Shown one piece after another: positions 44,911 to 56,773 of a stretch of 64,000 bases of DNA. The notes under the pieces were generated by a model. That model was not told the origin of the DNA. It searched no databases and saw only the letters and a list, made by a program, of their open reading frames with translations. This stretch comes from Hymenoscyphus infarciens (taxonomy: Eukaryota > Ascomycota > Leotiomycetes > Helotiales > Helotiaceae). Within the stretch, counting starts at the first letter, position 1. The number at the start of each line of letters is the position of its first letter. Position numbers and translations under genes: made by a program. The stretch lies in NCBI GenBank assembly GCA_001414345.1, contig LLCB01000170.1, forward strand, positions 58,965 to 122,964, read 5' to 3'.

Positions 44911-45760
44911 ATGCTCTATCTCTGCTGAGAGAGTTACTCTACGAATTCCCCTCCACCAAAAATACTGCGACACGAGTTTATGAACGGGGTTTCCGAGATG
45001 GCGATACCAAAGGAGCGGACCACGAAACGCCCGAGTAACGCTTCGCTTTTCCTTCTCTGTTCTCGAGGAAGATACCCCGAATATCATAGTTGCTAGTTCT
45101 TTTCATTTGTTTTCGCTTTTTATTTGATGAGGTAGGGCGGCTTCCTAAATGGCGTTGTGGATGTGTGGCCCCACGGGAAACGGGAAGGCTGCTTTCTGAT
45201 TTGCAAAGTTTGTCCCATAGAAAGGCCCAGATATGAAAATAAAAAAAAGTTTGTCAATAATATATTTTGAGAATCGTCGTGTGTCTAGCCGTGGTTGATC
45301 AGGGTGTCGACTTGAATCATTAAATCGGCCTGCTGAATTCTCGGGAATAAGCCACTACCAAACTTCTTTCCACTTGGGCTCGGGATCTTTTTCCTTCTAG
45401 GTACTCCATCACCACCTCCTAGGATGCAATCTCTCTATTCAATTTTCAATAGCAATGTTAATTAAAGTGGGAGAGAGTTTCCAAGTTTCCCCTCCCGCCA
45501 TTCGCTAATCACTTCCTCAAAGTCTGAAATATGTTTTTCGCCGTGACCAGACTGCGAATATTGTCTGAGGCTCTCACAGTGCCGTGGCGACTTCCATAAT
45601 TTGTTTTTATCAGAACACCCGTCCACCCGTTCCTCCACACCATCTTTTGCCATCTATATACAAATGTGAGATGATTTAGGTACAAGTACAGTCTATATCT
45701 CTGGATTCCTGATCGAATTATTTTGGTACAAGTTTTTGTTTTCCGGGTTGTCGTGTCTTT
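44911..45760. other. Convergent intergenic region
   Basis: The eIF4E and acyl-CoA synthetase genes end towards each other here. No gene is supported; open frames antisense to the eIF4E end are shadows. Confidence 0.5.
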
Positions 45761-47986
45761 TTAGATACCAGTCTCGTCGCCGCTGAAGTCGTCGATGAAG
45801 ATTTTCTTGACGAGTTCTTTTTTGTTGACTGTGTTCATGTTAGCGAGTGCTTGGAATAAGATAAGAAGGAAGGAACAACGATAAAGTGGCTGCCATAGGC
45901 CGACAGGAAGGAAAATAGATAGTGAAAAGAGAGAGAAATCAAACGTACCCTTCCCCATGGCATTCCTAGGAATCTCCTGCACAGTCTTCATCACAGTAGG
46001 AATCTTATAGCCCGCAACCAAACCCCTCATAGCCATCCTCATATCCAGTGGTCCCCACTTCATCCCTTCCTTCCCCTTCCTCTCACTCATCTCCTTTCCT
46101 TTCGTGAGAACCACCACAGCACCGACTTTTTGTCCCCATTTCCCAGAGGGGACGGCGACGACGGCGACTTCGGCGATTTGAGGGAGGGAGAGCATTTCTC
46201 GTTCTACCTCGAGGGCGGATACTTTTTCGCCCCCGGATTTGATTATGTCTGAGGAGAGACGGCCGCGGATGAAATACATTGGTCCGGATGCCCATTGCTG
46301 GTCAGAATCGGAGTTGGAGGGAGAACCAGAAACGAGACGGCGGATTGCTACGTCGCCTGTTTTGAACCATGATCCATTGCCGTCTGTAGAAGGGACGAAT
46401 TCCCTTTGCGTGGCGAGGGGGTTGTCCCAATACTCCTTGAAGATTGTCGGACCTCTAAGTTGGATCTCACCATCTCTTTCTCTTCCATTGGCATCAACCT
46501 CTTCACCCTCCTTAATCGCCTCTCCAGTTTCGGTATCCACAAGTCGCACTTCAACGGTGGGTAATGCCCACCCAACTGAGCCGTCTACGCGCGAGGTAGG
46601 GGAGAGACCACAGGATAAAGCCATACCTACTTCTGTCATTCCGTAGCGTTCTAGGATTATATTTCCGTGAGATAGTTCCGCCCACGCTTTTTTCGTGGGA
46701 GTGGGAAGAGCTGCGGAACCGGAGATTGTGAGACGGAGGTGAGGGGGGGAGATTCCTGTTCGTGCTGCGGCTTGGACTAGAGGGGGGAGGTCGGGGAATG
46801 CGGAGAGGAGACGGTTGTAGACTGTTGGGACTACGGTGAAGAATGTGATTTTTTGTTTTGGGGCGGGGTGGGTGTGGCCATTTATCAGGGTTCCATTTGA
46901 GTGACCGTTTGTGAGGCCGTTCGTTTCGTTCGTGAGAGTGGCATTTGAAGAGCCGTGGGTGAGAGATCCGTTCGTTTGGGTGGTTTCTAGAAAAGGAGCA
47001 GCGAATCTGTTCCATACTGCTGTAGCGTTAAAGGGGAAGAGAAATTCGATGGTTGATCCGGATAATAGAGGGGCGAAGATGGCATTTATCGTTCCGTGGA
47101 TGTGGTGTAGTGGGAGCACGTGAAGTAAGCGATCTTGAGGTGTGTAATTCCAAGCTTGGACAAGAGGTTTAGCTTGAGCGGTCATAACTGCTGTTGGAAG
47201 TAGAACTCCTTTCTGTGCTTTGAATTAGTCAAATGAAGAAAATTCAGGGGGGGTTGTCTTACAGGTCGATTCGTAGTCCCGGATGTATATAACATCATCC
47301 CACCTTTCCCCTCACTTGGACCATCTAATAAGATGACTTCTTCACCGGATAAATTTCCACCAAGTCTCTTCTGAAGCTGAACTAACTTGGGTGTTGTGAC
47401 AAGTCCCTCGTTTAAGACTTGCTTCGCCTTCTCCTCAAATTTCTTGGAAGAGAGTAACATAGATGCCCGACTGTGATCCATGATATACTGCAACTCATGA
47501 GGCGGAAACGCAGGACTCAATGGGAGCGCAATAGCTTGAGATCCCAGTATTGAAAGTAAAGTTACTAAATCCAAGAATCAATACTGTTCTTAAGCCCCCA
47601 CATCTCGCTTCTTGCAAAATCTTTCTAAAAAGGGATGGAGAATGCGCACCCACATAATCATAGCTATTTTCCACCAAAAAAGCTATCCTCTCCCCCTCCA
47701 AATCAATCCCGCGTCCCTCATTCTCACTCACCAATTTCGCCTTCGCATCAGCTATATCCCTCAATAACTCTCCATAAGTAAAGGACCTTCCGGAGAGCGA
47801 ATGGACTACTGCTGTTGACCGGGGGTTGTGACTAGCGAGGGCTTCGAAAATGGGCAAGCGTGGGAGAGAGTGAGAGGCCATTGTCCGTCTTGAGATTTTA
47901 AAGCCTGATGCTGACCGTGAAAATTGGGAAATTAAAGATTGAGGTTTAAGGAAAAAAGATGGAGGTTTTCTTGAGAAACAAAACAT
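45761..47986 (-). CDS. Malonyl-CoA synthetase-like acyl-CoA synthetase (ACSF3 type), mitochondrial
   Basis: Four exons (47986-47650, 47564-47263, 47212-45949, 45828-45761) give 656 residues. The N-terminus MFCFSRKPPSFFLKPQSL is basic and hydroxylated, fitting a mitochondrial presequence. ANL-superfamily motifs stand in order: MMLYTSGTTNRPKGV (A3, about 199-213), HVLPLHHIHG (A4), ERYGMTEVGMAL (A5, about 400), WFKTGD (A7, about 493), IRGRLSSDIIKSGGEKVSALEVE (A8) and PRNAMGK-VNKKEL (A10 lysine). The IKSGGEKVSALEVE and PLHHIHG forms are those of ACSF3, which activates malonate (and methylmalonate) to the CoA ester for mitochondrial fatty-acid synthesis. A 40-residue Asn/Gly/Thr-rich insert (about 280-320) is unusual. 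It is divergent to the BolA-like gene. Confidence 0.88.
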
Positions 47987-48289
47987 TGCGAGGAAGAAGA
48001 GAAGAAGAAAAGGAAAGGGAATAAGGTGTTGTGGAGACTTGATGATGTACAGTAGCTAGCTAGATTTAACACCGAGGAACTGTAAGTGAAATTTGCATGG
48101 GGGAAGGTCGTCCTAAAGAAGTGGCGTAGGAGGAAAAAAGAATTACCGATTGGTTGAGACGGATTATTGTTCTTCCACGTGAGGCTGGGCCGAGGTTTTT
48201 GTGTAACAATCGCCTGAGCTGTTTGTTTTGCAAAGAGGTTTTGAGAGAGCACGCAACTTCTTAAACTTAGAGTAAAGTTCATTTTACGA
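47987..48289. promoter_or_regulatory. 303-bp divergent promoter, ACSF3-like and BolA-like genes
   Basis: The two start codons face away from each other with only 303 bp between them. Both products look mitochondrial, so shared regulation is plausible but not shown. A purine-rich tract lies next to the synthetase start. Confidence 0.6.
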
Positions 48290-48796
48290 ATGCTTGCTCG
48301 TAGAAGCCTTTTGGCACTGGCACGCCGACCACTATCAACAATGGCATCTTCAACTCCAATGGAAGACGTTATGCGCACCAAAGTAAGCTGTCCCCAAATA
48401 CCTCAATCCCCTCAATCTCTTCCCTCTCCAAATCTCCCTTCCATTTTAACCCTTCAATTAATCCTCTCCCAGATAACCTCATCCCTCACCCCCACTCACC
48501 TAGAAATCCACAACGACTCCCACCTCCACTCACACCACAAAGCCATGGAAGGCTCCACCTCCCAAGAAACCCATTTCCGCGTCGTCATCACATCCGAGAA
48601 ATTCAAGAGCAAGATGCAACAAGCAAGACACAAGATGGTTTATGCGCTACTTAAGGAGGAGATGGCCAGGGAGGGGGGAATCCACGCGCTGCAGTTGAAG
48701 ACTAGGACGCCCGAGGAGCAGGAAGCACAGGAGGAACGGGAGAGGAAGGAGGCTGAGGCTAAGGGGGAGGTTGTGCAGGAGATTGAGAGGAGTTGA
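48290..48796 (+). CDS. BolA-like protein, probably mitochondrial (Bol1/Bol3 type)
   Basis: Exons 48290-48382 and 48473-48796 over a 90-nt intron (gtaagc...ctcccag) give 138 residues. The N-terminus MLARRSLLALARRPLSTMASS is a textbook mitochondrial presequence. The BolA fold follows: LTPTHLEIHNDSHLHSHH (His pair), ETHFRVVITSEKFKSKMQQARHKMVYALLKEE and GGIHALQLKTRTPEE, then a charged Glu/Lys tail of 25 residues. Mitochondrial BolA proteins work with monothiol glutaredoxin and Nfu1 to deliver [4Fe-4S] clusters to clients such as lipoate synthase. The long acidic tail after the fold is an extension not typical of yeast Bol1. Confidence 0.9.
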   Translation: MLARRSLLALARRPLSTMASSTPMEDVMRTKVSCPQIPQSPQSLPSPNLPSILTLQLILSQITSSLTPTHLEIHNDSHLHSHHKAMEGSTSQETHFRVVITSEKFKSKMQQARHKMVYALLKEEMAREGGIHALQLKTRTPEEQEAQEERERKEAEAKGEVVQEIERS

Positions 48797-49500
48797 GGGG
48801 TTGTATGAGGATACGTGGGAAGTGAGGATATCAAAATAGAAAGTGAATGGAATGGGCAAAGGGGAGGTGTAAGATAAGAGGGGTAGAGCTGGGAAGCGCA
48901 AGCTCGGGTTGAGATGAATATCGAGGCTTTTCCAAAGAACAAGGCTGAGAAAGACAAGTCTTGACTTGTTTGTAATATACCAAGAAGATACGAGGCAATA
49001 CGGGAAATGAAAATCAGCACTTCACCAGGACTCACTAGAGAATCCTATGGATATTGGCCGTCAAGAACCTGGTGGGCCATTCCATCTATATATTCTGCTC
49101 GCTTCACAGACAACCATTCAATTGAGACGTGTGGACACACAGGAGGATTACATCTCTCTTAGGAGTTACTTGTCTCCCCCACAAATCGTTGGTGAATTCT
49201 GTTTCTTGCGTCCTTGGTGCATTCTTTCTCTTTTCTGGGTTTCCTAGCTTTCCGGGTTCTGAATAGGACGAATTTATTACTTTCGATATTTTTACTGCCG
49301 TCGAATTACTTCAAGTTGTTTATTCGCATTTATTTACGCACTCTTGAGTAACAGCATGCAAGTAAGCAATCCCTTCCCCCAGTCTCCTGGAGCTGCAACT
49401 AAAAGAGGTGGCAATTCCGTTGTTGTTCAGTTCACTAAACGTGGATTCCATGAAAATGGAAGAGGTCAAGGATGCGTTGCGTGCTTGTGCTGTTTCGATC
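48797..49500. other. 3' flank of the BolA-like gene, gene-free
   Basis: No recognisable coding sequence; open frames antisense to the BolA exon are shadows. Confidence 0.4.
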
Positions 49501-50346
49501 ATTAGCGTTTTATATTGAAGGAGTTACTTGCCAAATATCATTTCATCTTCACTTTTCTTTCACCTCCTAGAGCCTTATTTTACAGGCTCGCTATATCACT
49601 CTTCAGAATGTGGAGGTCTCAGTGCCGCTACCTGCGAGTTCAGGCATCCTCTATCCTCGCAAGCTTTAATCAATATTGGAGGCTCTTCTCTTGCAGGGTC
49701 CAGTAACAATCGGGCCTCGGATTCTTCAAGTAGTCAAAATAGCATTGCTAGAGCAAAAGAGAGAGTTTCACCCAAAACCTAGAAGAGGTTGGCTCGAGCC
49801 CTTCTGAGAAGACCGAGTCGAGAAAGTTCTCCCGGAGGAGCTAGAAGCAAACGAATTTGCTGCAGCTTTTGGATGTGGGAACCATTTGACCTTTGAAATA
49901 CTGATTCTTATAGCTCTTTCCTCCAAGCGCAAAGTGGCGGGCTCAAGTATGTGTACATTAGCACAATCTTGATTAAACAGAGGTTGTTCGGTACACTTAT
50001 TGAAATTTAGACTGAGCCAGATTCACAACATATATTATACTCTACTCATTCACTCTCCCAGGAAGAACTGGAACTATCGGAAATTTCTGAATTCACTGGA
50101 AAGGACGAAAAGAGATGGTTCTTAAAGCTGAAAACCCTCCCGTTGAATATGACGATCAGTGCTTTTCGTGGATTGGAGCATCTTTTTGGAAAACCTCCGA
50201 TAGATACTTCTAAGACACTCCTAACTTGCTACTACATCTCCGTTTCAAACATTACGACGCTTTGCTTTCAAGGACTCCTAGAAGAGGCTTCTCAGCTCGG
50301 CATAAGGTTGCAAAAGAACCGACAAGAGTACCTATACCAAGAGTGA
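49501..50346 (+). other. Possible fragmentary or multi-exon coding sequence, unidentified
   Basis: Several short frames look coding-like but do not join in phase: SECGGLSAATCEF..INIGGSSLAGSSNNRASDS at about 49600-49780, EDRVEKVLPEELEANEFAAAFGCGNHLTFEILILIALSSKR at about 49810-49935, and EELELSEISEFTGKDEKRWFLKLKTLPLNM running to a stop at 50346, right after a good acceptor (ctctcccag, 50063). A gtatgt donor lies at about 49949, but the join to 50064 is out of frame. Either a gene with an exon I missed or a decayed one. I recognise no domain. Confidence 0.3.
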
Positions 50347-52309
50347 GATAATTAGCAAATATGAGTTTAAAATCAAAGGGAAAAAGTTCGGATTATACTC
50401 CAGTTCTTTGTCTCGTCCTACTCTTTTTCTCCATGCGGGGTTTCACCTCCTTGTAGCTTGTCCCTGGAACATCCCACTGCCATCAACCGCCTGAAGAACG
50501 AAGAGAGGTGCAACCGGACGATGTTCGCTGTGGCACGCGCAGGAAAAGAACGCCCTCTGTATTATTTATACTTGTTTATTCTTAGCTAGTGGATGAAAGT
50601 GAAATACGCAGTAGAGAAAAACTGGGGAAGCTTTGCAGGGTAGGTGAAGAACTATAATGTTTTCAACAACCCAACGTTGGGCATCCCATAGTCAAAAGAC
50701 TAACTTATTACTCTATATATTCTCAAGTAAAGTAGTCATCCATATCCCAACAATCCTCCCCCTACCAATACTACCCCCTTTTAAGCTTCCCCAATATATC
50801 AATTCACCATCCAAGATCTCCTCCTCACTCTTTCCAACAAACACCCCCTCACACTTCTTCTGACCGATCTAAGCGACACAGATATAGTCGAAACCCGTAG
50901 GAAAATAAACTCGAATATGATAATATAATCTCTCAAGCAGACAATCAATCAAACAAACCACAACCACTAACCAACATGAGCTCCCCATCCAGAAATAGAA
51001 ACAACCCCAGCCAACGACTTCACTATTTCAACGCGACGAGGTAGCTTACACTAGTACATCTCTAGAATTTAGTAATTACGTGGCGAACTTTCAACAGTAC
51101 TAATACAATCAGCGACAAAAAACAAAACGACGGCAATCAAGCAAATAAAAGCAAAGATGACACCAAAAGGAAGAAATTCAGCTACTAAGTAAAGAACACC
51201 ATAGCTCAGCACTCTCGGTCGCGCAAGTGAAAGAAATGGTGATAAAAAATCCTAAACCCCGCCAACTACTCATAATTTCCTCGCAATGAACAGTTCCTCC
51301 CCGCCCTTCCCGAGACGCTCCGTTTTCTATTGATTGGTGAGATATCCAAGCTCTAAGCTCGTCGTTTCAAATTGCCTCTTTATATCCAAATAAAAAATAA
51401 AAAGTCCCTTAAGTGAATGGATAAAAGGTGTCTTGACGGTTACATGCCACGGCTCGTGTGTCGTCCATGGTGTTTTTAAGGGTGTGAAATACTGCGCTCG
51501 CGGCGGTTAATATTATAATATTACGATAACTCGTTATGGCGAACGGGAGGCGTGGTGGACCTATTTCCAAGATTAAACATCCAGACGAGGGAAAAAAAAC
51601 TCCCATGGCAGCAGGGTGATTTCCACAAGAGGCGAAATGGAATCAAGTAGATAACAGCACAAGGTTTTCAATTCAATTGCCATGTACAGTACAATTTCGT
51701 ACCCAGCGCATCTCGCTGCCACTTACGATCCATCCCATCGCAACACGCATCAGCCAAAAAGAGAGACAAAGCCATGGAATGCACATACACTCAAAATAAC
51801 TCAAATGAAAAGACCGCGCGCGAGAGAGAAAGTGCAAATAAAGAACTCCCAATTCCTCATTATGCATCTGCAAAGTAAACCTCCCTTCCAAGAAATACTA
51901 AAAGAAAACACCCCATAGCCCGAGCGTACACTTTTCTCCTATAGTCCTGCTGCTAGCAAAACAAACAAAAAAGAATAAAATGTCAGATGATTCCCCTCCC
52001 GTTCCATTAAAAAACTCCCAAATGCTGCCAATTGCAAACTCCATCGCTCAATGGTTCCCATGATGCACCAGATTTGTCCACCCGTAATTCTTAATATTAA
52101 AAACCCCCCCAGCAACACCCTGCCCTTTCCATTTCCTACAATATATCCCAGACCACATGAAAGCAAATTTTAATCGGGAAAAAAAGAGTTGAGGAGGAAA
52201 GTTTGGTGTATGAGAAACAACGTAAAGACGGAGGGAAAAAGGCTGAGTGGTTTTTCGAACAAGTCCAGGAGAATTGCGATAGTCAAACCGCTCCCTAGTT
52301 TAAGGCGAA
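50347..52309. other. Gene-free stretch downstream of the F-box-like gene
   Basis: Two kilobases of ordinary composition with scattered A-rich runs. Nothing recognisable on either strand. Part may be 3' UTR of the gene ending at 52310. Confidence 0.5.
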
Positions 52310-54099
52310 TCAAGTAATTGTGATGACCCCAGTCAGCACTTGATAGCTTGAGACTTTGATCGATAAAGGTCGAGTTTTGGAAAAATTCCCCGGCGCCATA
52401 AACTGCCCGTCTTTGAAACTGATATCGCCGAGCGTGTCGGACTTTTCCATGAACATGGCGGAAGGTCTGGTTCGGTCCAAGGATTCGATAATTGGATCAC
52501 TCCATATACCCGTACATTGGTTGTTTTGAAGTTGGAAGTAAGGGTTCAAAGCTGGTACTTGGGATTCTACTTTCGTCAGTATGGACAACCTTAAACCAGA
52601 AAACTCAACTCACCTAAATCAATGAAGCGAATCCGTAGAAATTCCAATGCTGCAAGTCTATCAAGTGATTTCACAGCAGAATGGACCAATGCTTCAAAGG
52701 CATGGATGAACGGCATATCAACAATCCCCGTCCCGTCATTCCATATAAACGTAGGTCTGCAAATATTCTTCACCACCAAATCGATGCTCTTCATGCGGGA
52801 CGTTCGAGAATTGCTCAACTTTGCCGCATCATCGAAGAAACAGCGACAGATTCTGCCAGTAAATGCCAAATGCTCTAGAGTTGGGATCGCTTTCGCGAGT
52901 TCTATACAGAAATGTGTCTTGGCGGCCACTTTTCGAACAAATACCGGTGAGACTGCTTCCCTACGGTAATCGTTCTCAAGGCAGATATTGAGATGGGTAA
53001 GTTGTATCGGGATATGTGGAATGGTTGCAGCCATTGATATATAACTTTTTGACTTTGGTTTCGCATATAGGCCGTGCCATTCAGTAAGGTTTGGCATAGC
53101 AATAGAGAGATTCTGAAAATCATCGTTGGATCGGATAATATTCCATTGCCCTTTACACACAAGAGTTTTGATTTGGGGAATGACCGGAAGTTTCGTACGC
53201 ACTGAATAATCGACAAAGTGTTTGACCATGGGCGGCTTTTTTCTGTCCCCGCCTTCCAATGTCAAGATACATGCTTGTCCAAATGTCAACTTGATGAATC
53301 CGAAAATCTCCTCTAGAGTACAATTGTTTGATGGACTCTGGTAAGTAACGGTGAGGGTAGTTTCCGAAAGCATAGAAGGTCGAATTGAAGAGGTGCGGTC
53401 CTGTTGAGTAGGAACACGTAGAGTACGGTCAAATGCGGGGTTCTTTTGCTGGAACACAGGAAACCATATTTCGATATGCTTGACATAACCGCAAAGATGT
53501 GGGTGTTGGGTAAACCAGTGTATTGATTGCTCGACAGAATCTCTGGTACCCTTGATTTTCAAATGACGATAAAGGCGATCCTGAACCAATTCTCTCCATT
53601 TCCGGCTTACCAACGACAACTCTGCAACTTCACGCCTCCTGGAATGCCTCAATGCCGTGCCCCAACTTCGCAATATTTTAGACCTCCCCGCGCCCGTCGT
53701 CCTCGACGCGGCCGAACTTCGTTGGCCAAACAGATGATCGAGGATGCAATCGTGAATTTCGAGAGGGAGGGAGCACAGATGTGAAATTGCCGATGGAGAT
53801 GGTGTTTCGAGCTGAGCAAGGTCGTCCGTCCTATCGCCATCGTTCAGCCGCTGGAGGCATTGTATATCTCCTTCCACCATGTCTGCCTCGGGAAATGGCG
53901 TGCTTTTTGGTCGTATGGGTGGAACAATGTCTTCTTCATGATCGTCAATTTTCAATTGACCGAGTGGTAGTGTCCGAACGGCAGTTGGCGTTGAAGGGCC
54001 TGGGGTAGCGGGTGTACTAGCAGTCGTCATGAGGTAGAGATTTGGCCCAGCCTCATCGGTTCGGGAATCCTGCGCAGGATCAGAATACATTGCAACCAT
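52310..54099 (-). CDS. F-box-like protein of unknown target
   Basis: Exons 54099-52614 and 52569-52310 across a 44-nt intron (gtgagt...cgaaag) give 581 residues. After a Pro/Thr/Asp-rich N-terminus, an F-box-like helical region reads HLCSLPLEIHDCILDHLFG (about 107-125). It is interrupted by a Ser/Arg-rich loop and resumes AELSLVSRKWRELVQDRLYRHLKIKG (about 158-185). The remainder has leucine-rich alternating strands (HIPIQLTHLNICL, AIPTLEHLAFTGRICR, SLDRLAALEFLRIRF) and ends with LNPYFQLQNNQCTGIWSDPI. This is the plan of fungal F-box/LRR-like proteins, which tether substrates to SCF ubiquitin ligases through Skp1. Which substrate is unknown. Confidence 0.75.
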
Positions 54100-54143
54100 C
54101 CTTTCCCTCTCTATACATCCAAATCAATGGAGAATGGTGTATT

Positions 54144-54629
54144 TCATAGACTGTTCGACTCGGCCGCGTAAACTGGTTCGAGGGTCTGTGGTCCGTGGTC
54201 GCGAGTCGAACGTCTCAGCCCCGATGCTCCTGTTCTGGTGTAATTTTTGCCCCGGGTTTCCTGCCAGCAGCGGCTGCAACTTTGTAATGATTGTAGTCGG
54301 CGTGTGTTTGCGGTCGTCTCGGACGATGTCGAAGAAGGTGAACCGGTTTGCGATTCTGAGGTCGTACGTTCAGGATGGTGGTCTCGTGCTGATGTGGGAG
54401 AGTCAAGAGGGGGTGGGGTCGACGGGCTAAGGGTAGCGTATGAGGGGTCCAGGTCGTAGTCGAACGAGACTGGAAGAGAGAGCGAGTTTGAAGAGGGGAG
54501 GAGAGGGAGGAGAGGAGTATTGAAGGAGTGTCGCGCCAGATGGGTTGTGGTGAAGTGTTCTTGGTTTGGTGTTAGGGGGGCAGTGTCTTTGCTGTCTCGT
54601 CGCTCAGTACGGTGCACGCATAGTCGCAT
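54144..54629 (-). other. 161-codon Ser/Thr/Pro-rich open frame upstream of the F-box-like gene
   Basis: Starts at a true ATG (54629) and stops 45 bp before the F-box-like start, on the same strand. The composition (DPSYATLSPSTPPPLDSP, TGSPSSTSSETTAN) resembles the disordered N-terminus of the next protein. It could be an upstream exon whose splice sites I could not place, an upstream open frame in the leader, or chance. No domain is seen. Confidence 0.3.
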
Positions 54630-56009
54630 ACTGGAATCTAATCTAAGCCGTCATGTTAGTAAATCAAAATAGGAATGATACAACCACAACCGAGTAACTC
54701 TAGCGGGCGGGTTTGGCTTGGCACTATCATGTGATTAATCACGTGACCAGACTTGAAACTAGTTGAAGCTAATATATATACACAATGGAAACACCCTCAG
54801 CTTCTCCAAGTTCTTTAATAATTCTTGCGGGTCTGCTGCCAAATCGGACACTGAATTATAATTCCTAACTATAGGAAGACCAGCTATTCCACCAGGTGTG
54901 TCTTTATTTCTTGTTATCCGAGTCAATATTATTCAAGTGTATTTAGGAGAACCTCGACACTGACTGTCTGAGCCTTCTAAACCTTCTCGGATAATTGCCA
55001 ACCACGACGACGCACGACTCTATACACCTCTAGAGTATACCTAGGTATTACAGGGAGCGGGCACTAATTTCTTCCCGCCAGAGAGCTACTTGCACTTGCA
55101 AATTTTTTCTTCATTTCTCAACTTTGTTTTCCGTTCTTCTTCTCGCTCTCTCTTCTTTTCTGACACGCGCATCTCTTGAGAAATAGGGTCATTGGGCAAT
55201 GAAAATTCGTCTGGAAGAAGACTCCCCCGCCTTGAAGGCTCGGCAGAGAATCTAGGTAGTCGAGAAAATTCAAAACAAGGCACTTGCCTCATGATTATCT
55301 TAGCACCTAGTCGCCTTGTAGGTAGATCCCCTCACTTGAGGCGAGTCTGCAATGGAAGAGATCCAATTATCAAGACGAATTTTTGAGGTTCTTTCTCCAA
55401 TTCCGAGTAAAGATGTTTGGTTTTGTATCTTTTGTTTGTTGCTGTTCCAAGCAAACCAGATTACGCTAGTGAACGCCACAGCAACGCACAGCCACAGCCA
55501 CAGCCCCGCCCCACTCCTCACTCATATCAAGGCTCTCTGGGACGTGAAAATCTGATCTAGAATTCACATCTTTTCACACCCTCTTCTTATTTTATGTTTC
55601 AGTCTCCTAAAACCGACAAGGTTGATATCTGCCTACTAGGTCGTCAGCCATGTGTGGCGGTGCGTTTGGTGTAAGAAATCTCGGGATTGGTGAGTCACAT
55701 CAAAGACGACGACGATATCAGCCTATCACACAATTTGAAATCACAACATACTATGGCCCGGTCGAGTCATCATCTCGTGACTCGATAACCAAGGCATCTC
55801 CCAGCCCGTCGTAGGTTCCCAAGTCAAGATGACTCGATACTAAGATATATATATCACCCCTCTTCGTCCTTGCGTGACTTTTCTGTTCTTTCTCCCCATC
55901 GCAGACCTCCTACACTTCCACAAATCCCTCTGGGTGCCTTTCCATCTTCTCTTTTATACCCAAATTTCATCTCTACCCCCACCACGAATTTTCTTACACA
56001 ACCCTCAAT
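54630..56009. other. Intergenic with a palindromic E-box-like element
   Basis: An inverted repeat, atcatgtgattaatcacgtgac, at about 54726-54747 contains a CACGTG core and could bind a bHLH or bZIP factor. The rest shows no gene; a 67-codon frame at 55352-55555 is not convincing. A tatatatat tract at about 55846 and cttttatacc at about 55951 may be the TATA region of the gene at 56010. Confidence 0.4.
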
Positions 56010-56411
56010 ATGGTCGGAATGAATGGTTACACGGTGACCCCCCACCACCGTCAAAACAGACGAAGAGAGCGGCCGGGCTCCAGAACCCGTCGGACAGTAA
56101 CTCGCAAAGCAAACATCCAAGCAGAGTTCGCCGAAGGGTATCTGGATGCCTACGATTCGACCGTTTCGCTCCCATCAGACCGAGCCCGGCCCTCTCCTCT
56201 TCTCCGCGAAAGCGTCCATCTCTCTTGGCAGCGATGGAAGCAGCGTGAGGCAGAAGAGAAAGCACTTGCAGAGATGGATCGACTCCAAGAATTGGAACGA
56301 GAGCAGCAGAGATTGTATGGTGGAGATGTCTCAGACGACGTGAGTCTTTGTCCTGCCATGCTGGATGTGGTTATGAGTCTCTGGGGTGACATCGATTATA
56401 TCGACCCTTGA
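56010..56411 (+). CDS. Small protein of unknown function, 133 aa
   Basis: A single-exon frame with a TATA-like element about 60 nt upstream and a good start context (ctcaatATGG). It is highly charged: a basic N-terminus (RQNRRRERPGSRTRRTVTRK, about 14-33), then AEFAEGYLDAYDSTVSLPSD, then a helical stretch SWQRWKQREAEEKALAEMDRLQELEREQQRLY (about 72-103) that would form a coiled coil, and an acidic end MSLWGDIDYIDP. I do not recognise a family. Codon usage and length look gene-like, and no strong competing frame exists. Confidence 0.5.
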   Translation: MVGMNGYTVTPHHRQNRRRERPGSRTRRTVTRKANIQAEFAEGYLDAYDSTVSLPSDRARPSPLLRESVHLSWQRWKQREAEEKALAEMDRLQELEREQQRLYGGDVSDDVSLCPAMLDVVMSLWGDIDYIDP

Positions 56412-56773
56412 CACTCACTACACCCATCATCGCATACCTTCATTTCCTATCCTCTAGAGGCGTTGGCGTTTTTGGGAGGCAGAAGCTGCTAGCTGTATGC
56501 TTACTCCTCCCCAGGAGCTTTATCGATTGGGAATTTTGTATGACAACCATCTCGAGGGTGCTTTGCAAGACAATGTTATTGCTTGCCAGGTTCCTCTTCA
56601 ACAAGAATCTCCACTCTACATTGTTCGACATCGCAAACCAAAACGTGCGCATGCTTCTCGACGACGTCCAACTTGGCGCTCTCTACCGCTACATCTCTCC
56701 CTCTCGAATCTGAGAGATGACATCGACATTGCAAGTTTCTTGTCTCATTCATCCTCAACGACCAACACCACAA

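Noticed and set aside
55352..55555. 67-codon frame with a hydrophobic centre
   Set aside because: No family, no clear gene context, and an Ala-Thr-His-Ser-rich low-complexity end.
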